From contig BCKK01000009.1 in NCBI GenBank assembly GCA_001600615.1, forward strand, positions 905,213-969,212: a stretch of DNA of 64,000 bases, written 5' to 3'. Numbering within the stretch: position 1 is the stretch's first letter; every line of letters starts with the position of its first letter. Below, piece by piece: positions 34,124 to 47,554 of this stretch. A model generated the notes under the pieces. That model had not been told where the DNA came from, did no database searches, and saw only the letters and a list, made by a program, of their open reading frames with translations. This DNA comes from Dioszegia crocea. Taxonomy: Eukaryota; Basidiomycota; Tremellomycetes; Tremellales; Bulleribasidiaceae. The position numbers were made by a program, and so were the translations under genes.

Positions 34124-35591
34124 ATGCACCTCGCCCTGCTCGCCCCACTCGCCCTCCTGCCTCTCATCTCAGCCGCGACATGTCCGGCCCCACCCAGCTG
34201 TAATCCCCTCCTACCCTCCACCTACATTTACACCGCCTTCACCGCCACCCGGGCCCAGATCGACTCATACACCAAGCGGTCTATCGAGAACCTGCTCAAC
34301 TATCCAAATGTGGCTCAAGGCGCCTTTGGTGGGAACGGCGGCTGGACGGGTTCGAACGGGTGGACGGCGATAGCAGATTATGATCGGATCAGAGGGACGA
34401 AGGTGTTTGCGAAGCAAGTCAGCACAGCGTGGGATGCCCTGGCTACGCATGTGGGTCAAGGCATTCCGCTCATCAATGAGTTCAACGATGATTCGGGATG
34501 GGCGGGGTTGGCGACTCTTAGAGCGTACGAGGCGTATGGCGATAAGAAGTATCTGGACCGGACGATAGCTATTTGGAATGTGAGTCTGCCCTTGGGGGTA
34601 AGTGCTGAAGGATAGTATCTCAACGGACAAGCCATCAAGCAGAAAGACCTCGATAAGGGTTGGCTTGAAGGGACCAAGAACCCAGATGTGAAGATCCCGG
34701 CGACATGTAATGGGAATACCATGATTGGTGGTCTTTGTAAGTTCGCTCCCTTTGACATTCTTTGACATTGCCTGATTTTAGACTGGGTCAATGGGTGGCC
34801 TGATTATTCCGAACGAGCGAAGACAGGCGGTTTGAACGCGATCGCGACGAATCTGTTCGCTCTGCTTTCTGCGGAACTGTGCAAGACGACAGGGGACAAA
34901 GCCAAGTACTGCGCTGCAGCCCATACCTCGGTGCAGTGGCTCGACAACCATATGCTGAGGACTGATCATCTGATATGGGATAATATCAATGATAAGTGCG
35001 AGGTAACAGATTGGACATTTACCTGTGAGTTATAGGTATGGCTCAACTGACAACAGACAACACTGGCGTTTATCTGTCGACCTATGCCCTCCTCGCTTCC
35101 CTCACTTCCAACTCGACCGCCTTAGCTATGGCTGAGCGAGCGGCCAAGGAGGCAATCAAGACTCCGGGCTGGCACGACCCCAACGGTGTTCTCAAAGAGG
35201 GCGGAGGGCCAGAGGCTGAATCCAACGATGCGATCAGTTTCAAGCCGGCCCTCATCCGCGGTCTCTATCGCTCCTTTCCTTACTTTAAGGACGAGCAGCT
35301 CAAGTCGGCCGTGATGGAGTACATCAACATTCAGTATTATGGTATGACTCAGCTTGCGTCGGATAGCAAGATACAGCCGGTGGCGTATGGACGGAAGTGG
35401 AACGGGCCGAAGTTTGAGGTGTCGATTGCGCATTCCCAATTGTGAGTTCTGGCCAGGATTTGACTGACATCAGGGCTGCACTGGATGTTTTGAATGCCAT
35501 TACCATCAATCCCAATTCGGCGTTCCACAAGGCGGAAAAGAAGGATACGCCGGTGATTAAAGAGGTGAAGAGGGTCGGAGGTTGTTCATAG
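34124..35591 (+). CDS. Secreted GH76 alpha-1,6-mannanase-like enzyme
   Basis: Signal peptide MHLALLAPLALLPLISA. The family 76 catalytic pair is visible as FNDDSGWAGLATLRAYE (two adjacent Asp, near 34480-34500). Other typical blocks: GTKVFAKQVS, CNGNTMIGGL, YWVNGWPDYSERAK, NTGVYLSTYALLASL and FKPALIRGLYR. Four exons, with introns at 34579-34614, near 34737-34780, near 35026-35056 and near 35443-35474. GH76 enzymes cut or transfer alpha-1,6-mannan, for example at the GPI glycan (Dfg5/Dcw1) or in wall mannoprotein. No C-terminal GPI signal is visible (ends KRVGGCS), so a soluble secreted enzyme is more likely than a Dfg5-type anchor enzyme. Confidence 0.88.
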
Positions 35592-35693
35592 CTGTTACAT
35601 CTGTATGGTTCTATAGTTACTATTAAGTGATTCATTCTACTTGCAATTGCTTGATAAACGCTACATGAAAATTTATTCCTATATACGAATCCT

Positions 35694-38600
35694 CTATGCC
35701 GGTGCCATAGTCTCCTCCATCCTCAAAGTCTTGTCGGAAGGTGCACGCCTTGCAGGGTGGAACTTGCGTCTGTACAAGATTCGCTTCACCCACTTGTACG
35801 CCTCGGAGCATGCGACGTAGAGCAAAATCTGGCCGAACTGAAATGTCAGCTGCGTCTCTATCCAGGTGAATGCAAACTTACGATGATTCCCCACTCCCAT
35901 TCGATAGTCTCAATGAGGAAGACTCTGGTGTTGATGGTGGGAATGTAAACGATGGGGAAGGTGGTCAGGGCGAGAACGACGGCACACCAGAGCAACACCT
36001 TGTTGTCGAGAAGGTTCATCTTGAACATGGATTTGGTGAAGTGCTTGCACTGGATAGAGTGGATCATACTGCCAGTCAGTTTTGCCAGGATGGGTGACTC
36101 ACAGGATGATAACAAGAGTGGCAAAGCAGGTAGCTCGGGCCTTGAAAACAGGATCACAAGCTGTTGAAGGACCTTCGTTACACAGCAGACCGAGATCACC
36201 CTGTTTGTCAGCGCTGAACACTGTGGAAAACTTACAGGGTAGTAACCCCAAAGGACGATAACAAAGTTGACAAGTGAGACTGCGCCAATCAAGAAACCGT
36301 AAAACATCAGATCGACCAGGAATTCTCCAGTGAAGATTTGCTGGAATTCTGATGGTGGTAGGTCCATTGCGTCAGATGCGGTGGGTTCGAGACCGAGAGC
36401 CATGGCGGGCGGACCGGCTGCAAGGGTGTTGATCCAAAGAGCGGCAACGGGAGAGAGGGGGAAGACGGATTGTCCATTCTCGTCCTTGAATGCAAGACCG
36501 ATGAGGAGGACGACAATTTCGGCAACATTTCCAGATAGCAGGTACTGGCATTAGCCCGAGCCAACTCGCAAGAACTTACGAGAAGGAACTTTGACAAGTT
36601 CTTGAACACTGATCGACCCTTTCGGATAGCTCGGCAGATGGTGGCGAAGTTGTCATCGGCCAAAACAAGGTTGGAGGACTGTTTCGCGACGTCTGATCCG
36701 GTACCCATACCGACACCGACATCTGCGCGTTTGAGAGCGGGCGAGTCGTTGACACCATCTCCAGTCATGACGGTTTTCTAATATCAGCTTAGTCTAGACA
36801 AGGACATACCTGACCCCTGCGGTGAATAGCATCGACCATCCTGACCTTGGTCTCGGGAGCACATCGAGCAACGACCAATGGCAACTCCTCGAGAGCGTCG
36901 ACTTGCTCATCTGATAGCGCATCGAATTGTTGACCCGTCATGACTGACGTCTTGGAGTAGGTCTTGTCGATGATACCGATGGAGAGGGCGATGGCAGTAG
37001 CGGTAGCGGGGTGATCACCGGTAAGCATACGAGGGGTAATACCGGCTCGAAGACAATCGGCGACGGCACCGGCTGATTCCTTTCGGGGAGGATCGAAAAT
37101 GCCGGCGAGACCGAGGAATCCGAAACCATTCTCAAAGTCCTCTCGCGTCATATTGACAATACTCTCCTCCTCTGAGATATCCACCTTCTTGCCACAAAGA
37201 GCTAGCACTCGTAAACCCTGAGCAGCCAGAATGTCCATCTTGGCAATGACCTCATTCCGCCTGTCCTCGCTGAATTCCTCGCCGTGGACAGTGGTGCACT
37301 TGTCAAAGACACGCTCGACGGCTCCCTTGAGGAAGCAGAAGATGTAGGGTTTGCCAGAGTCGGTGTGGGGGACGAATTTGAAGGCGATAGACATGCGCTT
37401 GACGGTGGAGTCAAAGGGGTGCTCGACGAGTTGTTCAAAGTGTCCGTCCATACCGACGACAGGTGGGCGGTGGTAAGAAGCGACGGACTGCATACGCTGG
37501 AGGGGGTTTTTCGAGTGGGTAAGGAAGGGTTTACCGTGTCCGAGTTTGTGAGCGGCGACTTGGAGAGCGGTTTCGGTGGGGTCTCCGTTGGCAGTCCAGT
37601 TCTCGTTCTCCTCTGAAGGCTTGGAGAGGACAGCCTGGTTACAGAGTGAAGCACACTGTACCATTGCCTCGAGACCCGCCTCCATCTCCTCGTGATTGAC
37701 GACGTACTCGCGATCGTCCGATGACGCATCGTCCGAGTCTCCGGTAGGGGACCGCTTGGCCTTGAGGTCAATCACCTCGGCGCGGTCACCAGTGAGCACC
37801 TTGCGGTCGGCAGTGACTTCTCCTCGGGGGTAGTTGGCGTCGGAGCCCGTTTCGAAGGAGTACGCCTGACCGTCCTTGGTGTTGACGGGTGCAGACTCGC
37901 CAGGCCGGCTGTCGACTTTAGGAATCCAGAATTTCCGAACGACCATTTTACCAACGGTAAGCGTCCCGGTCTTGTCTGAGCAGACATTCTGGACACCGGC
38001 CAAAGCCTCGATGGCGTCCATTCGACGGACAAGGGCATTACGCTTGGCAAGGTCTTGGGATGCGCGGGCAAGGGTAAGGGAGACGACGGCGATGAGGGAG
38101 GCTGGGAGGACGGAGACGGCAGACGCTACAGCGTAGGTCGCGACGGTAAGGGGGACATCTCTGAAACCGGTAGAGGCAACGACGATGATGGCAGCGACGA
38201 TAGCGAGTGCAAGGAGGGAGTAGGCCAACTGGTTGAGTTTCATCTGGAGGGGAGTGGTACCTTCGAGACCGAGGGCAACTTTGAATTTGTACCATTTCGC
38301 CGCAAAGCCCTTTTCTTTTCGCTCGGCTTTGGAGTCGAGAGCTGTAGCGATTTTGCCGATTTCGGTTCCCATAGCGGTGTAGGTGACGACTAGTCGGGCG
38401 CGACCTTTGGTGACTTGGGATCCGGAGTAGGCCATGGAGAGTCGGTCACTGATATTAGCGAGTTCGCAAGGTGGACTTACCCAACGGGACAATCTTCCTC
38501 ATCGATAGGCTCGCTCTGCTTGGCCACGGGTAGAGATTCTCCAGTGAGGAAAGCCTCGTCACATTCCAAGTTGGAAATGTGGCCCTCGAGCACTCTTCCA

Positions 38601-39254
38601 TCCGCAGGTACGATATCGCCATTCTTGACAATGACAATGTCTCCGGGTACGACCTCGTCGACGGAGATGACTTTGATTTGGGCGGCGGCGTTACCGGTGT
38701 GACGCATGACGGTGGCCTGGGGTGCTCCAACGGATTCTAGCGAGGCGACAGTCTAAAGTTAGCTTTGCCTAGACTTGTGCTCACCTTTTCAGCCTGCCAT
38801 TCTGTGTAACCTCCAACGGCGACATTTAAGATGATAAGGGCGGCAATGACACCACCTGAGATATAGTCGAAAGTACCGAGTGAAACCGCCATAGCCGCGA
38901 CTATTGTCAGCTTGTCCAAATCCAGAACTTACTTAGAACCAAACACATGGCATTTGCAAATTGCCTCCCTATAATCTTCCACACACTGGGCCGAGTTGGT
39001 GGCTTGAGCCTGTTGGGTCCATACTGCTCTAACCGCCTCGCGGCATCTGCGTCTGAGAGACCCTTCTCTGCATCACTGCTGAGAGCTTCCAGAACTTTGC
39101 TGGAGGGGGCGGTATGGGGGGCAAAGGGGAGTGCTTGGGAATTGACAGTGTTGCCGGATCCTTTAGTGTCGGCTCGATTTATCTTCTTTTCGTGAAGACC
39201 ATTCTCGCCACCGGCGGGTGTTGGCGCTGCTAGACCTTTCTCTGTATCGGCCAT
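35694..39254 (-). CDS. ENA1: ENA-type P-type ATPase (Na+/K+ efflux)
   Basis: Type IID P-ATPase. N-terminus [16 protein letters not shown], then cation ATPase N-domain ([12 protein letters not shown]). Actuator loop: [18 protein letters not shown] and [13 protein letters not shown]. Phosphorylation site CSDKTGTLT (near 37970), nucleotide domain ([11 protein letters not shown]), hinge [20 protein letters not shown] (near 36720-36768), then the C-terminal membrane helices. About seven short introns. ENA pumps export Na+ or K+ at the plasma membrane under salt or alkaline stress. A TATATAAG box lies about 45 bp before the ATG, fitting inducible control. The IPSS-like motif before the DKTGT helix reads LPASL, a mild variation. 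Confidence 0.9.
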
Positions 39255-39296
39255 ATTGGAATTGTGGATAGATGGGGGAACATATCGCTAGGGCTC

Positions 39297-39306
39297 GACT
39301 TATATA
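39297..39306 (-). promoter_or_regulatory. TATA box of the ENA ATPase gene
   Basis: Minus-strand TATATAAG about 45 bp upstream of the start codon. The close spacing suggests a very short 5' leader. Confidence 0.45.
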
Positions 39307-40143
39307 GTAAGGGGGGGACGTATCGGTATGGAAAATGCCGAGGCATCTGGACTGCCAAGACCTCTATTCCTGTGATCCTAATCTCAAGCTGTGGGCTGAT
39401 ATCGGGACAAGGTCGGAATTAGATGGACGGACATCTGTCTAGGATGACCTTGCCAAGATTACCCCACTTGGCAGTGGGGATGGAAGTTGATGAGGTCATA
39501 GATTACGATTTGGACTTTGCTCCGAGATCTTTTTCTGGTCCTCCTCTTCGGTTGTTTCTAATTCCAGACTGCACTCCTATGCGAATTCTGCACAGTTGTA
39601 TCGCCGCCGCCGGTAAGAGAAGGATGGAGCTATCGACTGCCGCCACTTTGCATGCATGGGTTGCCGGTGAGATCCGTCTGGAACCGTCAATGGATACGCA
39701 GGCAAAGGATGCCAAGACTATCGGCCAAGAGCTATTCTTCCGGAGCCGGCGATGCCTCCGACGGAACGTGGTTGAGGGAGGCGGCCTTCACCGCTCTGAG
39801 GTATGCGGTGTTGCGGCTACTCATACAGTATTTGTATGTGAAGTATAGCGCGAAGCTGTACATGAAGCTATCCCATGACATTGTGTTAAGTGGAAGAAAG
39901 GAAAGGGTCGATATGAGGCACACACACCAACCAGAAATCAACACTCACTAGCTCACTGCCTGTATGTCCGGGAACCCGAGGCTCGTCGTTGCCCCTGCTT
40001 CAGAAGAGTGAATGTAAGAAAGTCGCAGAAGCAAGCGACCCCCTGCTCATCAGTAGACCCTCTCCAATGTCAGGTATGAGTGACGAGCATGAACTCTAAG
40101 ATCAATAACTCGCAGCGTAGATTTAGTGAATCCATAAACATCA

Positions 40144-40587
40144 TCAACCTGAAATTAACATACGGTATGTGGTGAGGCTACTATCAAGAAGTTGGCTATT
40201 ATCAATCCTTATATAAGGGGGCCAAGCGCTAGCGATTCCTCTCGTCGGTCTGCGCTCCGAATCAGTGGACGGTCCCGTGAAGAGGGAGACTGCCCTTGAT
40301 TGTCTAACAGTCAGCGAGTGCGCGTGTGGTTTGGGATGAGGGAAAAGCGCGGGAGGGATACATTCCAGAATCTCTTCTCTTTTCCTGGTTGCGATAAATC
40401 TGCACTCGATAGGAAGGGAAGACTCACGATTCAGTGCGAATGATGAAAGAGAACTAATCATGGGCGCAAAGTTTCGAGATGGGCGAGGACGAGCTTTACG
40501 TAACTGACGCGCCTCCACACGGAGATCGCCGACAACGCCGAGTTGACTGAGAGGTGGAGGCCAGTGAAAGAAGTTCATTCGTGCCAT
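40144..40587 (-). CDS. Possible small hypothetical protein (weak)
   Basis: Open frame of 147 codons with a basic, Arg/Pro-rich sequence. No family or domain recognised. It sits in the SCC2 upstream region and is listed only because the gap is unusually long. It may be a chance frame. Confidence 0.2.
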   Translation of the reverse strand: MARMNFFHWPPPLSQLGVVGDLRVEARQLRKARPRPSRNFAPMISSLSSFALNRESSLPIECRFIATRKREEILECIPPALFPHPKPHAHSLTVRQSRAVSLFTGPSTDSERRPTRGIASAWPPYIRIDNSQLLDSSLTTYRMLISG

Positions 40588-40686
40588 CTACACCTTAGGG
40601 TGCTATACAATATCATCCCCTACGCCAGTTACAGTATCGCGAGCGGGATCAGTAGGATCCTAGCTACCGATTGATACCGAAAAATC

Positions 40687-43600
40687 ATGGCGCCAATCCC
40701 AGAACGACCAGAGTCGCAAGATCCGAGACAGTCCAGTCAACTGTCGTCCTTCTCTGATGACTCGTCTCAGGTCAACCAGTCTTTTGCGCACTATGATGAT
40801 CCGACCGGTTTACTCAGGGTGATCCCTTTAGCAAACTATGCCCCAACTGCGAGAGGTGAGATCTTGACCACTGGCCCCAAGCTAACTTTACAGTCGCTCA
40901 ACATATTGCCCCACATACTGTCGCATACCCTTCACCATACCCTACCAACCTTTATCCGCAGTACGCACCTGCGCTGAACGCGATAGATCATCCGTCTTCT
41001 CAGCAGGATTGGAGTATGCGTCAGTCAGCCGAAGGAAGGTTGGCAGGTATGCTACAAGGGAATGCGGGGCAGGGGTATAGTCTAGGGTAAGGCCGCTTCT
41101 TTCCGTTGGAGGGTCCGAGCTTACATTCTAGGCTTCCTCCACCTTCTCTCCCTCAATATCCACCGTACATATGTCAAACACCACAGCCAATCCCATACTC
41201 CTTCCTCCCCTCTTATCTCCCACCCTCCTCCTCCTCTTCCTCTTCTTCGGGATATCCGACCCATCCACTCACCCCCGTCTCTTCTTCCTCCTCGCCTGCC
41301 CTTCCCCCATCATCCAACTCCTTCTTCGAAGACCTCGTCACGAAGGCTCTTGCCCCCGCTGCTCCCCCAGCTGCCCCACCGACAATATCCCGCGCTATAT
41401 CCCGAATAGAGCTCAACGCTCCATCACCTGATCAAACCAGTCTGATGTCTCCTTCCCCTACCAAGCGACGCAAGTCGGTTCACCACTCTGCTCCTGCAAC
41501 CCAAACACGTATGCCCTATCCATCCGATACAACTCCTGCATTACCCGCCAAACCCACCCGTCCGCCCATATCCTCGCAATGGAACGAGACGCCCATAAAA
41601 ATTAGCTCTCAATTCGTCGTTCAGATACCACACCTGGAGCACGATACGCCTCCATTGCCTAAACCTCAGTACCGCGAGGAGGAAGACGAGGATGAGGGTG
41701 TGGACTGGGGAGGGGCAGATGAAGACGGGGACGGGGATTGGGATATGGACAAGGTTGGCCAGGCTAGTCCAGGGAGATACGCAGTGAAGGCCCAAGCGCC
41801 AGTGAGCGTCCGAACTGGAGAAAGAGATTCAAGAAGTGAGTGAATCCACGGCATCACTGATAATAGGCGCTCGACAAAAGTTCTTAGCTCTTCTCGAAGA
41901 TATCTTTGAAGCTGCCGATTCTCTTCCGGCCGAGGTTGACGCCGATTCCCTCAACTCCTACTTTGACCGCCTGGCGACGGACGGCGGTGCCCTACTCAAG
42001 ACCGAAGCTGTCGAGCGGATCACTCGTTATGTCATTCGGCTCAATGCTAAGCAGGCATCAGGGGACAAGGGTTTGGTCTGGGACGAAGAATCGCTCAAGC
42101 GGGTGTTTAGGACATTGGAACGGACGATGCGTGACGCAGAGCACGTTGATCCTTTCCCGAGCGATAGGAAGAATGAAGTGAAGGCGAAGAAGGCCGCGGC
42201 GAAGAAGGGGAAGAAGGCCAAGGTGGAGGCTGTCGAGAGTAGTCAGGATGTCGAGTCGTTCGAGTCGGGTACGGCGGACTTGGGCGCGGAGGAATTGAGA
42301 TTGGCGGAAACGACTCTTACGGCTGCTGCTGCTAGTATGCGAGCGGTAGAGTGTTGCTTGGCCTGTCTAGACTCTGAGGGATTATCGAAGCCTGTGAGTT
42401 CGGATTCTGAATGAGCTAATGACAGATGTACTCTGAAGATCTACTGGCGCTTTGCGTCGGCCAGATCAAGCATCAGCTCACTGGTGTGATCTTTCCAGTA
42501 ATAGAAGGGATGGCAGGTGACAGTGAGTCTAACCAAGATTGAGCTAATCCAGAAATCAATTCTTGCTATCTGGCACATCTAGTCAAAGCGGAAAGCTCCT
42601 CCCGCAAATCCAAAACATTGAAACTATCGCCCTTCTTTATCCATCCCGCTCTCTCCGCGATAGCCCAATCGGCCTCAGCGGCATTCCAACACCTTTCAGC
42701 TCTGATTTCCCGCCCAGACCTCTCATTTTCCGACACACTGGTCATTCAGACTGTGTACCTCGCTACCGCCCCGTTATTCGTCACTGAGCCAACTACCAAG
42801 AAGGCCAGTGCGAAAGATAAAGTCAAGGCGGAAGGAGGTGTAATGAAGAGTCTTCGAATAGAAGCTTTGGGCTGTTTGAGAGGGGTAAGTCTGTGTCATG
42901 ATGTGGCTGATGTAGGCTTTTGCAAAGTATGCCGATCAGCGACAATGGATTATTGAGGAAATTCTAAGCTCGTTGATTAAGCTTCCCGATCAGAAGGCTC
43001 AGGCAAAATTTCAGTAAGTCCGATGAAGGCTGGGCTGATTATAGGCTTGGCGACGGGTCGAGTATGAACACCATCACTGCGTTGCTATTGCAGCTTATCC
43101 AGGCGTCTTCACATGGTGTGACTGGGCGAATCAAGAAGCTTAAAGCAAATGCCAGCGAGATGGAGGCGGGTGGGAAAATCGGCGCGAAAGAGGAAGCTCG
43201 AGCAGAGGTGAGCTACAGCGCACGAAATGATGGCACAAGCTGATAAGGTAGGAAATCCGATTATGCCAAGAAGCGACCGATGCGGCTTATCGAACAGCCA
43301 AAGTGGTCGCTGGATACCTTATCCAAAAATCCAGCTCTTCCAAAGCCAACAAAACAACCCAGGACACAGACTACAAAGCCATCCTCGATAAATTTATCGA
43401 AGATATACTTGCAAGTCTGTATCGACCCGAATGGCCCGCTGCAGCCCTATTCCTCAGTGTCTTCTCACGGTTGATGATTACTGGTATTGAAGATCCGACA
43501 TCTAGCGCCGAAGCTACCGCTACGAAGAATATGGCTTTGGATCATTTAGGATCTATAGCGGCTAGATTGAAGGGTCTTCAGATTGGGGGAGAGAATGATC

Positions 43601-46600
43601 CAGTCCCTTCTTTAGATCAGGTACGTCTCCCCTTTGTGCTCAGCTGACGTAGATTATCTCTTCGCCTAGTGTCGAGTCATTCGCCCGACTTCTTCGTGCC
43701 CATACCGATATCCATGCCTTCCTCATCGCTTCTGCCCGTGAAGATTCGATGTTTGCCTCAGCGGACGACTTGTCGAGTATCCTTTGGACACAAGAATTAC
43801 AATCCGCAATCGACCGCTCAGGATCCGTCATCGCCAAGTTGACATCGGAAAACACCGAGGAAGCACAGAAGATTAAGGAAGGATTACAAGCTGTAAACGC
43901 TGCGTTGCGTACCGCGGCGGATACGATCTCTACGGAAGATGTGAACGTGTTTAGTGTCAGGTAAGGACCAAATATAACAGAGCTGACAATAGCGATCCTA
44001 AACAAAATGACAACGTCATAGCCGCCTCAGCTTCCATAGCCCGACATCGACCTCTTCAACTCGCATTCGAACCCATCCTCTATGCTTTACTAAGCAGTAT
44101 GGATCTTTCCGCCGTCGCCTTACGCGCTAAAGCTCTCAAGGGCCTTTCGGCTATTGTCCAAGTCGATCCGGATGTCCTGGGCTTATCTCAAGTCAGACAG
44201 GCATTCGAAGCTCGGCTTTCGGATCCTTCGCCCGCTGTCCGTGAACCCGCTGTTGACCTCGTTGGGAAATATATGCTTCAGAAGCCTAGTTTGGCTGCGG
44301 AGTATTATCCCCATATCGCCCTGAGGGTTAATGTGAGTGCAAGGTCGGGCAGGGCTGATGATTAGGATACGGGACTTGCTGTGCGGAAGAAAGTTATTAA
44401 GCTTCTTAAGGATATTTTCCAGAAGACCGATGCGAGGGAGATGAGGCAAGATATATGTTGTAAGATGGTTGAGATGATTTCGGATGATGATCATAATGTT
44501 CGAGTAAGTTGGCCTCTTCAATCTGATCGCGGATAAAGCTTACGAAGTAGGACATGGCGACCAAGGGACTGGCGGAGATGCTGCATGCTGGCCAAACTCC
44601 TACGAGCCGACAAGAAGCTGCCGCACTCCTTGTGGGTGTTATAGCGCACTATAAGGGCCCGCAGGAGGTGTTGGAGGATGCACTGCAGAAAGTTGCAGAG
44701 GCCGATACGGCCGGAGGGAATGTGGAGAGGAGCGAGGTGTTGGTTGAGGCGTTGATTCAGCGATTGATTGATGCGACTGAAGAAGCAGACTTTGTAAGTT
44801 AATGAGTTAATCATCCTGTTCACTCCGGACCAGAAACTGACGGCTTAGGACGCTGTGAGCCATATCCGAGCCATATCATTCTTGTGCGGTTCTAAACCCG
44901 ACATTATTGGTTCTCAACGAGCTGCAGTGTTGCTCAATTATCTTCGACAACCACCTGCCAACGTAAGTTGCCCAGCTCACGTAGAGAGTCCCAAAACTAA
45001 CAATTCAGTCGAACGAACAAGCAGGGAACAACCTCCTACTCCGAATCTTCCGCCTCTCAATCCCAACCATGCCCCGTACAGCCTCCACATTCGCCACGGA
45101 GTTATCGGCAAAGCTTGTGCCTATGATAAGCCGAGTCAGTGGGGGTTTCCCAGCTATACGTGAAATCATTGGGGCATTCTGCGCTGTCACGGTGCATCTC
45201 ACTAAGGACTTTGCGAGGCTTATCCAAATTCTGCGGGCGTGTGAGGGTGAGCTGCCTGACTCTCAACCCCGTGGTCAAAGCTGACACGATAGCGAGATTA
45301 CAGAATATGGAAGCGCAATACCGAACCCATGGCAAAATATCCCAACAGCCTCAAATTGTTAATATGATGCTTTGGATAGTTGCGCTCTTTGCAGAATACT
45401 GTAATTTGGACCAGGTGGCGGTGGAGGATCATTCAGTCAAGATGGAGTTGGTCAAGATGAGCGAGGTCAGCTGATTATATGCGCTGTGATGGGTCAGTGA
45501 ACACGAAGCTGATATCTTAGCGTCCATTATTTGAGCACCTTTTCGATCTGTTTTTGGACTTTTCACAGATGGATATTCCCCAAACTGCTCCTACGACTTG
45601 CATCGGTAAGCTGTGTTGCTCCCTTCCATGCGACATGATAGCTGATAACATAGGCTGCCTCACTCGGACCTACCCCTCCCTTGTGCTCAGGGACGAAACG
45701 CATACATTCATGGACCGAGTCTTTGCCTCAACAGATTTCGATAACCAAGCTCGACTCTTTGGAATCATGCATGAGTTCTTAGTCTCTGAGGCTAAGCGTA
45801 AGGCATCTGGGGCATCCGTATCGAAAGATATGGATGCGTTAATTGGGAGTGCGTCCGAGTTGTCGGAGTCAGGGTAAGCTATGTCTGCGATAACGATGGA
45901 TAAGCCCAAAGCTGACTATTTCAGAGTATCTACCGCCATTGTTCAACGTAACATCCAACATATCCTAAACGGTGCTAAATCTCATCATGTCCCAACTCAA
46001 ACGGCCGCTTTGGACGTATTGGCATTTACAGTCAATCAGGGTTTATATCATCCATTACAGGTACGTCTAACCTTCGCGAGTGGGGCTGATAACAGTGTAT
46101 GCCAATCCTCATTTCGTTGGAAACGAACGAAGATCCTCTGGTTTCTACTCGAGCACTCGAACTACACACCACACTTCATCGTAAACACTCTACGTTGGTC
46201 AATGTTCGATATTTAGATTTCGCACGGGCGAGTTATGAGTACCAGCGAGGGATATCGGCGGAAGTTTCAGGTCAGTTCCTTGGTAACGTCGCGAGGCCTG
46301 ACGGAATTTGAGCTGACGGGTTAGGACATCGGGATGGGATTGCTTTGCTCAGTGGGTGGTTTGGCTTACTGGGTGAGAAGAGGGTTTGGAAATTGGATTT
46401 CCTTAAGGCTTTGTGTAGGGCTTTTGATTATGATTCTTTAAGGACGACATCTGTAAGTTGATCATTTCCCCGATTCTGACCCGTTCGACGAGGTGCCGAC
46501 CCGTTCGACGAGATCAAGCTTACACTCCAGGCGGATGTTGGTTTGGCGCTATACCTCTCTGAAACCCTTTCGACCTTCGAATATAAACAACAAGAAGAAG

Positions 46601-47202
46601 TCATGGTGGTGATTCAACAGCTCAGTACGGTAGTCTCAACCTGTACACCCTTAGTGTCGACACTCGAGGCGGCTGTGGTTGTTGGTGAGCCGAACGAGGG
46701 GATTGAAGGGAAAGATGCGGTGATTGGGAATGCAGAGGTGAGCTTCGCGGATCATGCAAACATCATATTCGCTACTCCTTGAGCTGACTAAATAGAGCCA
46801 ACACGATACTGTCAAAGCTGACCGATTGATCAATTCCAGTATTGTTGTTGCTTTGGCTTTGTTGACCAAGAATCACCTTTTGAACCTATACACTCTAACC
46901 GAAGAGTAAGTTTACTGGCCGCACCCGTACACGTAGTTCGAGGCCAAAGCTGACCTATTAGTAAATGCCTTAAACAAGCTACAGTCAAAAAGTCGGTGAT
47001 TGGTGATAAGGCGGCAGTAAGGCGGGGATCGGCGATTTTGGAATTGGGCAGAATTCCTTTGGTTAGAGGTGTGGAGACTGTTCAGCAGTTTCATGAGCAG
47101 CAGGCTACGGTGAGTTGATGAATGTTGCATGATATCGGTGCGTTAGCTGACGCGTTATAGTTCCTACAGTTGATACAGGAAGACGGTACGATTGAGGCGT
47201 GA
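40687..47202 (+). CDS. SCC2: Cohesin loader Scc2/NIPBL
   Basis: Very long gene with roughly twenty exons and introns of about 45-60 nt. The disordered Ser/Pro-rich N-terminus (40687-41830) is expected to bind Scc4. HEAT repeats follow. The diagnostic stretch near 44160-44330 reads [20 protein letters not shown] then [20 protein letters not shown] and, after an intron, [18 protein letters not shown], which is the conserved core of Scc2/Mis4/NIPBL. Later exons include [20 protein letters not shown] at the end. Scc2 with Scc4 loads cohesin onto chromosomes and stimulates its ATPase. Exon borders in the N-terminal part were not all verified. Confidence 0.85.
46478..46512 (+). repeat. Short direct repeat in an SCC2 intron
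   Basis: The 15-base word GACCCGTTCGACGAG occurs at 46478-46492 and again at 46498-46512 (period 20). It lies in an intron that starts near 46453, so it does not alter the protein. Confidence 0.8.
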
Positions 47203-47554
47203 TCCTGATCAATGGGGGTCGGGCGGGGGAGTTGGGCGATACATGTGGACTCTTTTTTCGATTCTTTTCTTTATCTGGGTGTGTTTCTTTCGGATTTTGT
47301 GTATTGGGCGTAGAAGTTGTGTAGAAACCAATTTGTATATAAGCGCAATAAGGTGTAAAATAGCAAATCATGTATGGGGACCTAGGCCTGGGGATTCTAT
47401 TTGAATCAGTGCGGTCATTCTGTTTGCCCTCACACATCATACCGGCCCTTTGAAGGTGGCAAGATGTATACCTCAAATTCCAGAAGGCTACCAAATCCCT
47501 CCTGTATCGCCGTAGACCCTATCCCCCCATCCATCCCGTTCCCCGCCGCCGGGC
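47203..47554. other. Intergenic between convergent SCC2 and centrin
   Basis: About 350 bp of convergent 3' flank. No gene seen. Confidence 0.4.

Larger units (their letters stand above)
39255..40686. other. 1.4-kb divergent intergenic region, ENA / SCC2
   Basis: The longest gap in the window. Two unsupported frames lie in it: plus 39423-39848 (141 aa) and minus 40144-40587 (147 aa, starting MARMNFFHWPPPLSQL). Neither has a recognisable family, signal peptide or splice structure. A long regulatory region for the stress-type ATPase is an alternative reading. Confidence 0.4.

Noticed and set aside
39423..39848. 141-codon plus-strand frame upstream of the ENA gene
   Set aside because: No homology, no splice signals and it lies in the likely promoter region of an inducible gene.
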